From: Flavobacterium johnsoniae | GTDB taxonomy: Bacteria > Bacteroidota > Bacteroidia > Flavobacteriales > Flavobacteriaceae | DNA: 64,000 bases | Direction: 5' to 3' | NCBI RefSeq assembly: GCF_001879205.1 | Contig: NZ_MLFK01000008.1 | Coordinates: 1 to 64,000, forward strand | Shown here: positions 12,292 to 21,935 of the stretch, piece after piece | Position numbering within the stretch: position 1 is the stretch's first letter | Layout: each line of letters begins with the position of its first letter | The notes under the pieces: model-generated | The model's database searches: none | Told to the model about the DNA's origin: nothing | The model's input: only the letters and a program-made list of their open reading frames with translations | Translations under genes and position numbers: made by a program

Positions 12292-12299
12292 ATAAAGTC

Positions 12300-12617
12300 A
12301 TGGATTTAAAAAAGACGAATGCTCCTGTTAATACAATAACTTACAATAAAACAGTTATTGAAGAACCAACAGGAAATGTGTATGAGGCAATTACCATTAT
12401 GGCTAAAAGAGCAAACCAAATTAATTCTGAAATTAAAAAAGAATTAACTGAGAAATTAGAAGAGTTTGCTACTTATAATGACAGTCTTGAGGAAGTTTTT
12501 GAAAATAAAGAACAAATCGAAGTATCTAAATTTTACGAAAAATTACCAAAACCACACGCTTTAGCTGTTCAGGAATGGTTAGACGGTAAAACTTACCACA
12601 GAGGTTCAAACAAATAA
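12300..12617 (+). CDS. rpoZ: RNA polymerase omega subunit
   Basis: 105 residues. The central ITIMAKRANQINSEIKKEL stretch fits the Bacteroidota form of omega (RpoZ), which helps RNA polymerase assembly. The C-terminal part, with KPHALAVQEWLDGKTYHR, is typical of the flavobacterial variant and is absent from proteobacterial omega. The genomic order bamD-rpoZ-coaBC supports the call; rpoZ next to the CoA genes is common across bacteria. Confidence 0.9.
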   Translation: MDLKKTNAPVNTITYNKTVIEEPTGNVYEAITIMAKRANQINSEIKKELTEKLEEFATYNDSLEEVFENKEQIEVSKFYEKLPKPHALAVQEWLDGKTYHRGSNK

Positions 12618-12626
12618 TACAGTATA

Positions 12627-13838
12627 ATGTCAGTTTTAAACGGGAAAAAAGTTTTACTGGGAGTTTCTGGTGGAATTGCAGCGTATAAAACAGCCTCATT
12701 AGTACGACTTTTTATAAAAGCAGGTGCACATGTCCAAGTGATAATGACACCTGCTTCTAAGGATTTTGTAACGCCGCTTACGCTTTCTACGTTATCTAAA
12801 AATCCAGTACACTCCAGTTTTTTTAATGAAGACGATGCAGATGCTGTATGGAACAATCATGTTGATTTAGCACTTTGGGCTGATTTAATGCTGATTGCCC
12901 CGGCTACTGCCAATACATTGTCTAAAATGACAACTGGAAACTCAGACAATCTTTTAATTGCAGCTTACTTATCAGCTAAATGTCCTGTCTATTTTGCTCC
13001 GGCGATGGACTTGGATATGTATAAACATCCCTCCACAGTTTCTAGTTTTAACGCTCTAAAGCAGTTTGGAAACATTATGATTCCGGCTGAAAGCGGCGAA
13101 TTAGCAAGTGGTTTGTCTGGTGAAGGACGAATGGCTGAACCTGAGAATATTATAGCTTTTCTTGAAGCTGATTTAGAAAGTAAATTGCCGTTAAGAGGAA
13201 AAAAAATACTAATTACTGCAGGTCCAACATACGAAGCGATAGATCCCGTGCGTTTTATAGGAAATCATTCTTCAGGAAAAATGGGATTTGATATTGCTAA
13301 TGAAGCTGCTAATCTGGGGGCTGAAGTTGTTTTAGTTTCAGGGCCAACTCATTACAAAGTTAAAAATACCTCAATTGAAGTTGTAAATGTAATTTCTGCA
13401 CAAGAAATGTACGACGCTTGTCATCATTATTTCAATGATGTAGATGCGGCAATTGCTGCGGCAGCAGTCGCAGATTACAGACCAAAAGAAGTTGCTTTAC
13501 AGAAAATTAAGAAAAATTCAAATGAATTTTCGATTGAATTAGAAAAGACAAAAGATATCTTATCTTCTTTGGGAGCAATCAAAAAAAATCAATTTTTAAT
13601 TGGTTTTGCTTTAGAAACTGAAAATGAAATTGAAAATGCTAAGTTGAAAATTCAGAAAAAAAACTTAGATTTGATTGTTCTAAATTCTTTGCAGGATGAG
13701 GGCGCCGGTTTTAAAAAAGAAACCAATAAAGTTACCTTTATTGATAAAGATTTTAAAATTGAGCCAATGGAATTGAAAGCAAAAGAATTTGTAGCAGAAG
13801 ATATTTTGAAGAAAGTAGTATCGCATTTTTCAAAATAG
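12627..13838 (+). CDS. coaBC: Bifunctional phosphopantothenoylcysteine decarboxylase/synthetase
   Basis: 403 residues. The N-terminal flavoprotein half (about 1-180) has LGVSGGIAAYKTASLVR and the PAMDLDMY active-site region. The C-terminal synthetase half (about 185-403) has ITAGPTYEAIDPVRFI and NHSSGKMG. It carries out two successive steps of coenzyme A synthesis, joining cysteine to phosphopantothenate and then decarboxylating. The gene begins 9 bases after rpoZ. A second CoA gene, coaE, lies about 5 kb downstream. Confidence 0.96.
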   Translation: MSVLNGKKVLLGVSGGIAAYKTASLVRLFIKAGAHVQVIMTPASKDFVTPLTLSTLSKNPVHSSFFNEDDADAVWNNHVDLALWADLMLIAPATANTLSKMTTGNSDNLLIAAYLSAKCPVYFAPAMDLDMYKHPSTVSSFNALKQFGNIMIPAESGELASGLSGEGRMAEPENIIAFLEADLESKLPLRGKKILITAGPTYEAIDPVRFIGNHSSGKMGFDIANEAANLGAEVVLVSGPTHYKVKNTSIEVVNVISAQEMYDACHHYFNDVDAAIAAAAVADYRPKEVALQKIKKNSNEFSIELEKTKDILSSLGAIKKNQFLIGFALETENEIENAKLKIQKKNLDLIVLNSLQDEGAGFKKETNKVTFIDKDFKIEPMELKAKEFVAEDILKKVVSHFSK

Positions 13839-13914
13839 TACTATTTTAAGAATGTGGTCTAAGCAAGAAATAGGAATACTATTTATGCTAATTAAAAAAT
13901 AATATTTTATTTGT

Positions 13915-14799
13915 ATGAAGAGGATAGTTACTTTTTTAGTCTTTTTGTTTTTTGGAATTACTCAGGCACAGCAGCTAAATTGTACCGTAACTGTTAATAC
14001 GGAAAGGCTTCCTAATGCGAATCAGCAGGTTTTTAAAACACTTCAAACTTCGTTATCTGAATTTGTGAATAAAACAGACTGGACTGGTGCGGTCTTAAAA
14101 CAAAATGAAAGAATTAACTGTTCTATGTATATAACTTTGTCATCAGGCGGTTCAGATCAATTTACAGGAACAATACAAGTACAATCTTCAAGGTTGATTT
14201 TTAACTCTACCTATTCATCGCCAGTTTTTAATTTTAACGACAAAGATTTTAATTTTAAATATACAGAATACGAGCCGCTGTTGTTTAATCCTTCTGTTTA
14301 CGAATCCAACCTAGTATCTGTGATTTCTTTCTATTGTTATATGATTTTAGGGATGGATGCTGATACTTTTCAAATGGGAGCAGGAAATCAATGGCTTGAG
14401 ACCGCCCAAAATATTGCAAACGTTGCACAACAGGGAGGTTTTAAAGGCTGGACACAGTCTGATGGACTTAATAATCGTTATTATTTAATTAATGATATGC
14501 TTTCTCCAATGTTCAGCGATTTGCGCCAGACTAATTTCTTGTATCATACCGGCTTAGATACAATGAGTGATGATTTGAAAGGAGCAAAAGAAAAAATTAA
14601 ATCTTCTGTAATACTTGTAGGTAAATTAAATTCGGTTAAGCCGAATGCATTTTTAACACGAGTATTTTTTGATGCAAAATCAGACGAAATAGTTTCTATA
14701 TTTTCTGGAGGACCAAGTATTCCGGTTACGGACTTGACAGATGTTTTAAATAAAGTTTCGCCATTAAACTCAACAAAATGGTCTCAAATTAGGTTCTAA
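13915..14799 (+). CDS. porD: DUF4835/PorD family protein
   Basis: 294 residues with a signal peptide (cleavage near TQAQQ). The mature start LNCTVTVNTERLPNANQQVF, together with the YEPLLFNPSVYESNLVSVIS and YYCYMILGMDADTF-like segments, matches DUF4835, known as PorD, a component linked to type IX secretion in Porphyromonas. It lies between coaBC and recN, its usual place in flavobacteria. Its exact role is not clear even in model species. The spacer from coaBC is 76 bases without an obvious terminator, so read-through from bamD is likely. Confidence 0.88.
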   Translation: MKRIVTFLVFLFFGITQAQQLNCTVTVNTERLPNANQQVFKTLQTSLSEFVNKTDWTGAVLKQNERINCSMYITLSSGGSDQFTGTIQVQSSRLIFNSTYSSPVFNFNDKDFNFKYTEYEPLLFNPSVYESNLVSVISFYCYMILGMDADTFQMGAGNQWLETAQNIANVAQQGGFKGWTQSDGLNNRYYLINDMLSPMFSDLRQTNFLYHTGLDTMSDDLKGAKEKIKSSVILVGKLNSVKPNAFLTRVFFDAKSDEIVSIFSGGPSIPVTDLTDVLNKVSPLNSTKWSQIRF

Positions 14800-14853
14800 A
14801 ACTTAATTTTTATTTTCTTCACTAACTAACCTTTATATTTATAAAATTCCTTT

Positions 14854-16506
14854 ATGATAACTTCACTGTCAATTAAAAATTATGCTCTGATTGAAAAGCT
14901 TTCTATTGATTTTTCAAAAGGTTTTTCTATAATTACAGGTGAAACAGGTGCAGGTAAATCGATTATTTTAGGAGCAATTGGACTTGTTCTGGGAAAAAGA
15001 GCCGATCTTACTTCGTTAAAAAATAAAGAAGAAAAATGTGTGATCGAAGCACAGTTTGAAATTTCTAAATACAATTTAAAAGATTTTTTTCAGGCAAATG
15101 ATTTGGATTATGAAGATGAAACGATAATTCGACGCGAAATTCTGCCTTCTGGAAAATCTCGTGCTTTTATAAATGATAGTCCTGTAAACCTTCAGGAATT
15201 ACAGGATTTAAGCCTTTTTCTAATTGATATTCATTCCCAGCAGCAAACTCAGGAGCTTTCTGATGAAAGCGTTCAGTTTAAAATAATTGATGCTATTGCA
15301 AATAATTTCGATACGATTTTGTCTTATCAAAACTTACTAAAGTTTTATAAATCAGAGAAATCAAAACTAAATGCTTTGCTGAAAAAACAAAGCGACTCAG
15401 GAAAAGAGCAGGAATACAATACCTTTTTGCTGAATGAATTGGTTTCGGCTAAATTAAAATCTGGCGAGCAGACAGAATTAGAAGCTGATTTTGAAAAACT
15501 TAATAATGTTGAAATTATAAAAGAATCTATTGATAAATCTCTTGTAATTGCAAACGAAGAACAGTTTGGAGTATTTCATAATCTTAATGAAATAAAAGCA
15601 GCTTTGCAGAAAATTGCACCATTTTCTCCGGAATATGAAAACTTATTTGAAAGAATAACCAGTATTTCAATTGAATTTGATGACATTTCAAAAGAATTGC
15701 AAAATGCTTCTGAAAAACTATTAAACGATCCGGAGCAATTAGAATTAGTAAGTCAAAAACTGCAGTTGATTTTCAATTTACAAAAGAAACATCATGTTAC
15801 CTCTGTAGAAGAATTGCTTCAAATTCAGGCAGATTTAGGAAATACACTTCTTGAATTAGATAATATAGAAGAAGAAATTGAAACCTTGTCTAAATCAATC
15901 GAACAAAAAGCGAATGAATTGGATGCTTTTGCTGATATTATTCATCAAAATAGAATAAATGCCATTCCGGTCTTATCAAATCAGTTAATTTCGATTTTAG
16001 AGACATTAGGAATGCCAAATGTTCGTTTTCAAATGGAATTGCTGCCATCAGAAACCTATTTCCAAAACGGAAAAGACGAATTGCAATTTTTGTTTTCAGC
16101 CAATAAAGGAACTGATTTTGGTTTGTTGAAAAAAGTAGCTTCAGGAGGAGAGATGTCTCGTATTATGCTGGCTGTAAAAGCAATTTTGGCTCAGTATTCA
16201 AAATTACCAACTTTAATTTTTGATGAAATTGATACCGGGGTTTCAGGAGAAATTGCCATTAGAATGGGAGAAATTATGAAAGAAATGAGTGCTAAAATGC
16301 AGATTTTTGCCATTACCCATTTACCACAGATTGCAGCAAAAGGCGATTCGCATTTCAAAGTTTCAAAAGCAACAATTGACGATGATACACAGTCGGAATT
16401 AAGGCTACTGTCTCAGGACGAAAGAGTTATAGAAATTGCTCAAATGTTATCGGGAGCAGTCGTTTCTGATTCGGCTTTAAATCACGCCAAAGCCTTGTTG
16501 AACTAA
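14854..16506 (+). CDS. recN: DNA repair ATPase RecN
   Basis: 550 residues, normal for the family. It is an SMC-like ATPase acting in double-strand break repair. Walker A GETGAGKS is at about 29-36. A long charged coiled-coil middle follows, and the signature SGGEMSRIMLA plus Walker B TLIFDEIDTGVSG lie in the C-terminal third. The ITHLPQIAAKGDSHF segment after Walker B is typical of RecN. All ATPase motifs are intact. Confidence 0.96.
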   Translation: MITSLSIKNYALIEKLSIDFSKGFSIITGETGAGKSIILGAIGLVLGKRADLTSLKNKEEKCVIEAQFEISKYNLKDFFQANDLDYEDETIIRREILPSGKSRAFINDSPVNLQELQDLSLFLIDIHSQQQTQELSDESVQFKIIDAIANNFDTILSYQNLLKFYKSEKSKLNALLKKQSDSGKEQEYNTFLLNELVSAKLKSGEQTELEADFEKLNNVEIIKESIDKSLVIANEEQFGVFHNLNEIKAALQKIAPFSPEYENLFERITSISIEFDDISKELQNASEKLLNDPEQLELVSQKLQLIFNLQKKHHVTSVEELLQIQADLGNTLLELDNIEEEIETLSKSIEQKANELDAFADIIHQNRINAIPVLSNQLISILETLGMPNVRFQMELLPSETYFQNGKDELQFLFSANKGTDFGLLKKVASGGEMSRIMLAVKAILAQYSKLPTLIFDEIDTGVSGEIAIRMGEIMKEMSAKMQIFAITHLPQIAAKGDSHFKVSKATIDDDTQSELRLLSQDERVIEIAQMLSGAVVSDSALNHAKALLN

Positions 16507-16524
16507 AGAAATACTTTATATTTG
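16495..16524 (+). promoter_or_regulatory. Promoter for the enoyl reductase gene
   Basis: TATATTTG (16517-16524) fits the -7 consensus and a TTG at 16495-16497 gives a 19-base spacer to it, close to the Bacteroidota optimum. The -33 lies within the end of recN. It leaves an approximately 80-base 5' UTR before the ATG at 16612. Confidence 0.6.
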
Positions 16525-16611
16525 TCATCGAAAAATAATTAAACAAACATAAATTAGTCCGTCAGTTATTGTAAAGAATAAGCAGCTGATTTATGAGTAA
16601 ATAAAAAAAGT

Positions 16612-17802
16612 ATGATTATAGAACCTAGAATGAGAGGATTTATTTGTTTGACTGCCCACCCAAAGGGAGCTGAGCAAAATGTTAAAAATCAAATAGAATA
16701 TATCCAATCAAAAGGTGCAATTGCCGGAGCAAAAAAAGTATTAGTTATTGGTGCTTCAACAGGTTTCGGGTTAGCTTCAAGAATTACAAGTGCTTTCGGA
16801 TCTGACGCTGCTACAATTGGAGTGTTTTTTGAAAAACCGCCAGTTGAAGGAAAAACAGCTTCGCCAGGATGGTATAATTCTGCAGCATTTGAAACAGAGG
16901 CTCATAAAGCAGGTTTATATGCAAAAAGTATCAATGGAGATGCTTTTTCAAACGAAATAAAAAGAGAAACACTAGATTTAATCAAAGCTGATTTAGGGCA
17001 GGTAGATCTTGTAATTTATAGTTTAGCTTCGCCAGTGCGCACAAACCCTAATACAGGAGTTACGCACCGTTCGGTTCTAAAACCAATCGGACAAACATTT
17101 ACAAATAAAACAGTTGATTTTCATACAGGAAATGTAACCGAAGTTTCAATCGCTCCGGCAAATGAAGAGGATATTGAAAATACTGTTGCTGTAATGGGAG
17201 GTGAAGACTGGGCAATGTGGATTGATGCTTTAAAAAATGAAAATTTATTGGCAGAAGGTGCAACAACAATTGCTTACTCATACATTGGGCCAGAATTAAC
17301 AGAGGCAGTTTACCGTAAAGGTACAATTGGACGTGCAAAAGACCATTTAGAGGCAACAGCATTTACAATTACAGACAGTTTACAATCTATTGGAGGGAAA
17401 GCTTATGTATCTGTAAATAAAGCTTTGGTTACGCAGGCAAGTTCTGCTATTCCGGTTATTCCGTTGTATATTTCTCTTTTATATAAAATTATGAAAGAAG
17501 AAGGTATTCACGAAGGATGTATCGAACAGATTCAACGTTTATTCCAGGAAAGATTATACACAGGTTCTGAGGTTCCTGTAGATGAAAAAGGAAGAATCAG
17601 AATTGACGACTGGGAAATGCGCGAAGATGTTCAGGCGAAAGTTGCAGAACTTTGGAAAGAGGCTACAACAGAAACGTTACCGGCTATTGGAGATTTAGCA
17701 GGTTACAGAAATGATTTCTTAAATTTATTTGGATTTGAATTTGACGGAGTTGACTACAAAGCAGAAGCAAATGAAGTAGTTAATATCGACAGTATCAAGT
17801 AA
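16612..17802 (+). CDS. fabV: Enoyl-ACP/trans-2-enoyl-CoA reductase, FabV/TER family
   Basis: 396 residues, the usual length. It reduces the trans-2 double bond of enoyl thioesters with NADH, either in fatty acid elongation (FabV) or on crotonyl-CoA (TER). A long Rossmann domain has GASTGFGLASRI, the SPVRTNP substrate-loop motif is present, and the catalytic Tyr-X8-Lys reads YRKGTIGRAK. Sequence alone does not separate an ACP from a CoA substrate. A strong terminator follows at 17822, so it is probably monocistronic. Confidence 0.92.
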   Translation: MIIEPRMRGFICLTAHPKGAEQNVKNQIEYIQSKGAIAGAKKVLVIGASTGFGLASRITSAFGSDAATIGVFFEKPPVEGKTASPGWYNSAAFETEAHKAGLYAKSINGDAFSNEIKRETLDLIKADLGQVDLVIYSLASPVRTNPNTGVTHRSVLKPIGQTFTNKTVDFHTGNVTEVSIAPANEEDIENTVAVMGGEDWAMWIDALKNENLLAEGATTIAYSYIGPELTEAVYRKGTIGRAKDHLEATAFTITDSLQSIGGKAYVSVNKALVTQASSAIPVIPLYISLLYKIMKEEGIHEGCIEQIQRLFQERLYTGSEVPVDEKGRIRIDDWEMREDVQAKVAELWKEATTETLPAIGDLAGYRNDFLNLFGFEFDGVDYKAEANEVVNIDSIK

Positions 17803-17821
17803 AAATATAAAATACTACCAT

Positions 17822-17853
17822 AAAAACCATCAACCAAAAGTTGGTGGTTTTTT
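17822..17853 (+). terminator. Intrinsic terminator after fabV
   Basis: ACCATCAAC pairs with GTTGGTGGT (9 bp, one T-G pair) around a CAAAA loop, followed by T7. Confidence 0.85.
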
Positions 17854-17866
17854 TATGAATATAACC

Positions 17867-17874
17867 TATCTTTG
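17867..17874 (+). promoter_or_regulatory. Promoter -7 element for the glycosyltransferase-coaE pair
   Basis: TATCTTTG fits TAnnTTTG exactly, about 50 bases before the ATG at 17924 and just after the fabV terminator. Confidence 0.55.
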
Positions 17875-17923
17875 CTGAAATTTTTAAAGTTTAAAATATT
17901 CCACTTAAAACCGCATTCCCGCT

Positions 17924-18922
17924 ATGATTTTTTCTTTAATTATACCAGTGTATAATCGTCCAGATGAAGTTGATGAACTTTTAGAAAGCCTGACAAAATC
18001 GGACTACAATGAACCTTTTGAAATTGTTCTTGTTGAAGATGGGTCTTCTATTCCTTGCAAAGATGTAGTGATGACGTATCAAGGAAAATTGAATATATCT
18101 TATTATTTTAAGCCAAACTCTGGCCCGGGTGACTCGAGGAACTTTGGAATGCAGAAGGCGAGAGGAGATTATTTTATCATTTTTGATTCAGATTGTATTA
18201 TTCCGTCTAATTATTTAACAGAAGTTCGTAAAGCTTTAGATGAAAAATATGTAGACTGTTTTGGAGGCCCTGATAAAGCATTGAAAAGTTTTTCAAGTAT
18301 CCAAAAAGCAATCAATTTTGCTATGACCTCATTTCTTACAACAGGAGGGATACGCGGCGGTTCTGAGAAAATTAACAAGTTTCAGCCTCGCAGTTTCAAT
18401 ATGGGAATTTCTAAGAAAGCATTTGAAGCGTCAAAAGGTTTTGGAAACATTCATCCGGGAGAAGATCCGGATTTATCGATTCGTTTATGGAATTTAGGAT
18501 TTGAAACCAGATTGTTTTCTGAGGCTTATGTTTACCACAAACGTAGAATTGACTGGGAAAAATTCTCTATTCAGGTAAAGAAATTCGGTATTGCCAGACC
18601 TATATTAAACAGCTGGTATCCAGAACATAATAAGTTAACTTTTTTCTTTCCTACGGTATTTATATTGGGATTATTGATAGCTTTTTTACTATTAATTTTT
18701 AATATTGATATTTTATTACAATTATATTTTGTATATTTCGTTATAATTTTTCTTACAGCAAGTATTCAGAACAAAAGCATCAAAATTGGTTACCTGTCTG
18801 TAATTGCTGTATGGAAACAATTTTATGGTTATGGAACGGGATTTTTGGAATCTTTTGTGAAAGTAATTTTACTGAAGAAAAAACCGCAAGAAGCTTTTCC
18901 TCGTATGTTTTTTAAGATATAG
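17924..18922 (+). CDS. Family 2 glycosyltransferase
   Basis: 332 residues. The GT-A fold begins at once (FSLIIPVYNRPDEVDELL) with LVEDGSS, PGDSRNFGM and the metal-binding FDSDC motif (the DxD equivalent). GEDPDLSIRLWNLG is the acceptor-side motif. The C-terminal part holds two adjacent membrane spans (about 241-280). It probably transfers a sugar to a lipid or surface polymer at the cytoplasmic membrane; donor and acceptor are unknown. It ends one base before coaE and forms an operon with it, although no other polysaccharide gene is near. Confidence 0.88.
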   Translation: MIFSLIIPVYNRPDEVDELLESLTKSDYNEPFEIVLVEDGSSIPCKDVVMTYQGKLNISYYFKPNSGPGDSRNFGMQKARGDYFIIFDSDCIIPSNYLTEVRKALDEKYVDCFGGPDKALKSFSSIQKAINFAMTSFLTTGGIRGGSEKINKFQPRSFNMGISKKAFEASKGFGNIHPGEDPDLSIRLWNLGFETRLFSEAYVYHKRRIDWEKFSIQVKKFGIARPILNSWYPEHNKLTFFFPTVFILGLLIAFLLLIFNIDILLQLYFVYFVIIFLTASIQNKSIKIGYLSVIAVWKQFYGYGTGFLESFVKVILLKKKPQEAFPRMFFKI

Positions 18923-18923
18923 T

Positions 18924-19520
18924 ATGACAAAAATTATTGGCTTAACAGGCGGAATAGGAAGCGGTAAAACATCAATCGCCGGTTTTTTTAAAGAAATGGG
19001 AATTCCTGTTTACATTGCTGACGATGAAGCCAAGAAAGTAATGCAGTCTGCCGAAATTATAAATGAGATAAAAAGCACTTTTGGAGAATCGCTCTTTGAA
19101 AATAATGTTTTGAATCGGGCAAAATTAGCTGAAATTGTTTTTAATAATGCAGATGAATTAGCGAAACTAAATGCTATAGTGCATCCGGCGGTCAAAAGGG
19201 ATTTTCAATTCTGGCTTGCGCAGCATAAAAATGAAGAATTAGTTGTTTATGAAGCGGCTATTTTATTTGAAAGCGGTAAGTATAAAGATTTTGACTATAT
19301 AGTTACAGTAACCGCTCCGGAAGAAGTTAGAATTGAAAGAGTGATGAAGCGCGACAACACTACACGCGAGCATGTTTTGAATAGAATGCAGATGCAGTGG
19401 AATGACGAAAAACGAATTTCTTTGAGCAATTTTGTTATTAATAACAGTAATCTTAAAATTGCTAGAGAAGAAGTTGTTAAAATTCTTAAAATTTTAAATA
19501 TAAAACAAAAACAGTCTTAA
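18924..19520 (+). CDS. coaE: Dephospho-CoA kinase
   Basis: 198 residues, normal length. It phosphorylates dephospho-CoA in the last step of CoA synthesis. P-loop GGIGSGKTSI is at residues 8-17, DDEAK is at 31-35, the HPAVKRDF motif is near 85-92, and VYEAAILFESG is present. It is spaced one base from the glycosyltransferase stop codon, so it is translationally linked. No terminator is evident after it. Confidence 0.95.
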   Translation: MTKIIGLTGGIGSGKTSIAGFFKEMGIPVYIADDEAKKVMQSAEIINEIKSTFGESLFENNVLNRAKLAEIVFNNADELAKLNAIVHPAVKRDFQFWLAQHKNEELVVYEAAILFESGKYKDFDYIVTVTAPEEVRIERVMKRDNTTREHVLNRMQMQWNDEKRISLSNFVINNSNLKIAREEVVKILKILNIKQKQS

Positions 19521-19566
19521 ATGTTAATATTTGGTTAATGTATTATTTAGTATATTGTTAAAATAT

Positions 19567-19574
19567 TAATTTTG
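19567..19574 (+). promoter_or_regulatory. Promoter -7 element just before the histidine kinase start
   Basis: TAATTTTG fits TAnnTTTG and ends five bases before the ATG at 19580. If used, the transcript would have almost no 5' untranslated region. No TTG is found at the ideal -33 distance. Confidence 0.4.
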
Positions 19575-19579
19575 TTTCG

Positions 19580-21166
19580 ATGAATAAATTATTTTTTAGA
19601 ATACTTGTTTTATTGATGAGTTTGTCCTTGATAGGGATAATTCTGGTACAGGTATTTTGGTTTAATTCTTCATTTAAAAATAATGAAGAACAGTTTAAAT
19701 ACCACGTTACTCAAGTTATCGGAAACGTTGCAGACAAGCTCGAACAGCAAGAAGAATACAGTTTTTACGATAAATACAACCGCATAAAAGACAGCACGGG
19801 TAAAATTCCAAAAAAAGAAGATTTACTGGAAGTTTTATATGTGCAGAGAAATACAAAAACAAATAAAACAATTGTATATTCTAATACGTTAACTTCTGAA
19901 GATTATGATATTAGCGGATCGCTTTTTAATAAAAAATTCAGCAGTGAGCGATTTAAAAATTTTAGTTCTAAAAGAGTTACTGAAGTTTACAACAACAATA
20001 ACGGAATTGACAATGGAAGTTTAGGGCAAAGCATTATTCCTGACCTTAGAACTGAAAAATCAGGAAGCTTAGATATTCTAAACAAAGTTCAACAGCAGAT
20101 TCAGTATAAAGATATTGCATCGTTAACTCCAATTGAAGGAAGAATTACTAAAGATAAACTTTCAAAACTTTTAAAGAAAGAATTACAAGAGTACGGAGTT
20201 AAAACCAAGTTTGAATTTGGAATTTATAGTAGCGGTGTTCCAACAAAGATAAAATCTGATGGATTTCACTACGATAAAGAAGCCACATATAATATTCCGA
20301 TATATACTGATAACGAAGGGAATAGCAGATATGAATTGTCAGTTACTTTTCCTCACAAAAAGAAGTTTTTGCTATCAGAATTGTTAAGTATTACTATTTT
20401 ATCAATAGTTTTTACTTTAATTATCATAGTAGCTTATACAAGTGCCTTAAATCAATTATTGCGTCAGAAACATATTTCCGAAATCAAAACAGATTTTATT
20501 AATAATATGACGCATGAGTTTAAAACTCCAATTGCAACAATAAATTTAGCACTTGACGCAATTAGAAATCCAAAGATTATCGAAGATAAAGAAAAAGTTT
20601 ATCGATATCTTCAAATGATTCGGGATGAGAATAAAAGAATGCATGCTCAGGTTGAAAATGTATTGCGAATCTCTAAATTAGAGAAAAGAGAACTCGATAT
20701 TACAAAAGAACCAACTGTAGTTCATGACATTATAGACGATGCAATAGAGCATGTGAATTTAATTTTAGAAGACAGAAAAGGAACGGTAGTAAGACATTAT
20801 AATGCAGCAAGAACAACCTGCTTAATTAATGAAGTTCACTTTACTAACGTTTTGGTTAATATTTTAGAAAATGCCATAAAATATTCACCGGGAACTCCTG
20901 AAATTGAAATTTTTACAGAAAATGTAAAAGACATGATTCTGATAAAGGTAAAAGATAACGGATTAGGAATGAGTAAAATAGCTCAAAAACGAGTATTTGA
21001 AAAATTCTACCGCGAACATACAGGGGATCTGCATAATGTTAAAGGACATGGTTTAGGTCTGGCGTATGTAAAAAGAATTGTCGAGGATCACAATGGACAA
21101 GTATATGTTGAAAGCGAAAAAGGAAAAGGTAGCACCTTTATAATAAAAATACCATTAATAAATTAA
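19580..21166 (+). CDS. Sensor histidine kinase (RprX-like)
   Basis: 528 residues. Two membrane spans (about 5-28 and 272-296) enclose a sensor region of about 240 residues. The kinase core follows: HisKA with phospho-acceptor His in NNMTHEFKTPIATI, N box NILENAIKYSP, G1 VKDNGLGM and G2 GHGLGLAYV. It most resembles RprX-type Bacteroidota kinases. The response regulator begins three bases after it. The signal sensed is unknown. Confidence 0.92.
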   Translation: MNKLFFRILVLLMSLSLIGIILVQVFWFNSSFKNNEEQFKYHVTQVIGNVADKLEQQEEYSFYDKYNRIKDSTGKIPKKEDLLEVLYVQRNTKTNKTIVYSNTLTSEDYDISGSLFNKKFSSERFKNFSSKRVTEVYNNNNGIDNGSLGQSIIPDLRTEKSGSLDILNKVQQQIQYKDIASLTPIEGRITKDKLSKLLKKELQEYGVKTKFEFGIYSSGVPTKIKSDGFHYDKEATYNIPIYTDNEGNSRYELSVTFPHKKKFLLSELLSITILSIVFTLIIIVAYTSALNQLLRQKHISEIKTDFINNMTHEFKTPIATINLALDAIRNPKIIEDKEKVYRYLQMIRDENKRMHAQVENVLRISKLEKRELDITKEPTVVHDIIDDAIEHVNLILEDRKGTVVRHYNAARTTCLINEVHFTNVLVNILENAIKYSPGTPEIEIFTENVKDMILIKVKDNGLGMSKIAQKRVFEKFYREHTGDLHNVKGHGLGLAYVKRIVEDHNGQVYVESEKGKGSTFIIKIPLIN

Positions 21167-21169
21167 AAT

Positions 21170-21886
21170 ATGGAAAATAATAACAAAAGAATACTTTTAG
21201 TAGAAGATGACCTAAATTTTGGGGCGGTTCTTAAAGATTATCTAATGTTAAATGACTTTGAAGTTACTTTAGCTAAAAACGGTATGGAAGGTTTCGAAAA
21301 ATTCAAGAAAGATGTTTACGATTTATGTATTCTTGATGTAATGATGCCTTATAAAGATGGTTATACTTTAGCCAAAGAAATTAGAGAAAAGAACAGCGAA
21401 GTGCCAATTATCTTTTTGACAGCAAAATCTATGAAAGAAGATGTCTTAAAAGGATACAAAGCTGGTGCTGACGATTATTTAAATAAACCTTTTGATTCAG
21501 AAGTATTATTGATGAAAATCAAAGCGATTATTCAAAGAAAATCAGCAGATACAAAAGCAGAACAAGTACAGTTTGAATTTAATATTGGTAAATTCCACCT
21601 GAATTCTAAACTTAGATTCTTAACTTTTGAAAACGAGGAGCCAATAAAATTATCTCCAAAAGAAAATGAATTACTTAAAATGTTAATTCTTCATGAAAAT
21701 GACTTAATGCCGAGAGAATTAGCTTTAACTAAAATCTGGAGAGACGATAACTACTTTACTTCAAGAAGTATGGATGTTTATATCGCTAAACTTAGAAAAT
21801 ACTTAAAAGCTGATGAAGATGTTGAAATCTTAAACATTCATGGAGAAGGTTTTAGATTAGTGGTAAAAAGCAAAGTTTCTGAATAA
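21170..21886 (+). CDS. OmpR-type response regulator (RprY-like)
   Basis: 238 residues. The receiver domain (about 8-120) has acidic EDD near the start, phospho-acceptor Asp in CILDVMMPYKDGY, and the conserved Lys in NKPFDSEV. A winged-helix OmpR-type DNA-binding domain fills the C-terminal half (LSPKENELLKML, RSMDVYIAKLRKYL, GEGFRL). It pairs with the preceding kinase; both start codons and spacing are clear. The terminator at 21908 ends the operon. Confidence 0.94.
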   Translation: MENNNKRILLVEDDLNFGAVLKDYLMLNDFEVTLAKNGMEGFEKFKKDVYDLCILDVMMPYKDGYTLAKEIREKNSEVPIIFLTAKSMKEDVLKGYKAGADDYLNKPFDSEVLLMKIKAIIQRKSADTKAEQVQFEFNIGKFHLNSKLRFLTFENEEPIKLSPKENELLKMLILHENDLMPRELALTKIWRDDNYFTSRSMDVYIAKLRKYLKADEDVEILNIHGEGFRLVVKSKVSE

Positions 21887-21907
21887 CAAATTCACCTGAA
21901 AATATAC

Positions 21908-21935
21908 AAGCTCTGAGAAATCGGGGCTTTTTTTA
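21908..21935 (+). terminator. Intrinsic terminator after the two-component operon
   Basis: AAGCTCTGA pairs with TCGGGGCTT (9 bp, some G-T pairs) around a GAAA tetraloop, followed by a T-run. It separates the operon from the RtcB/PrfH leader. The bases from 21936 to 22128 hold only an A/T-rich hairpin (AAAGGAAAAA at 21943 with TTTTTCCTTT at 21964). Confidence 0.85.

Noticed and set aside
16594..16605. Three-codon ATG frame before fabV
   Set aside because: A minimal ATG-to-TAA frame that is expected by chance, with no terminator or alternative pairing.
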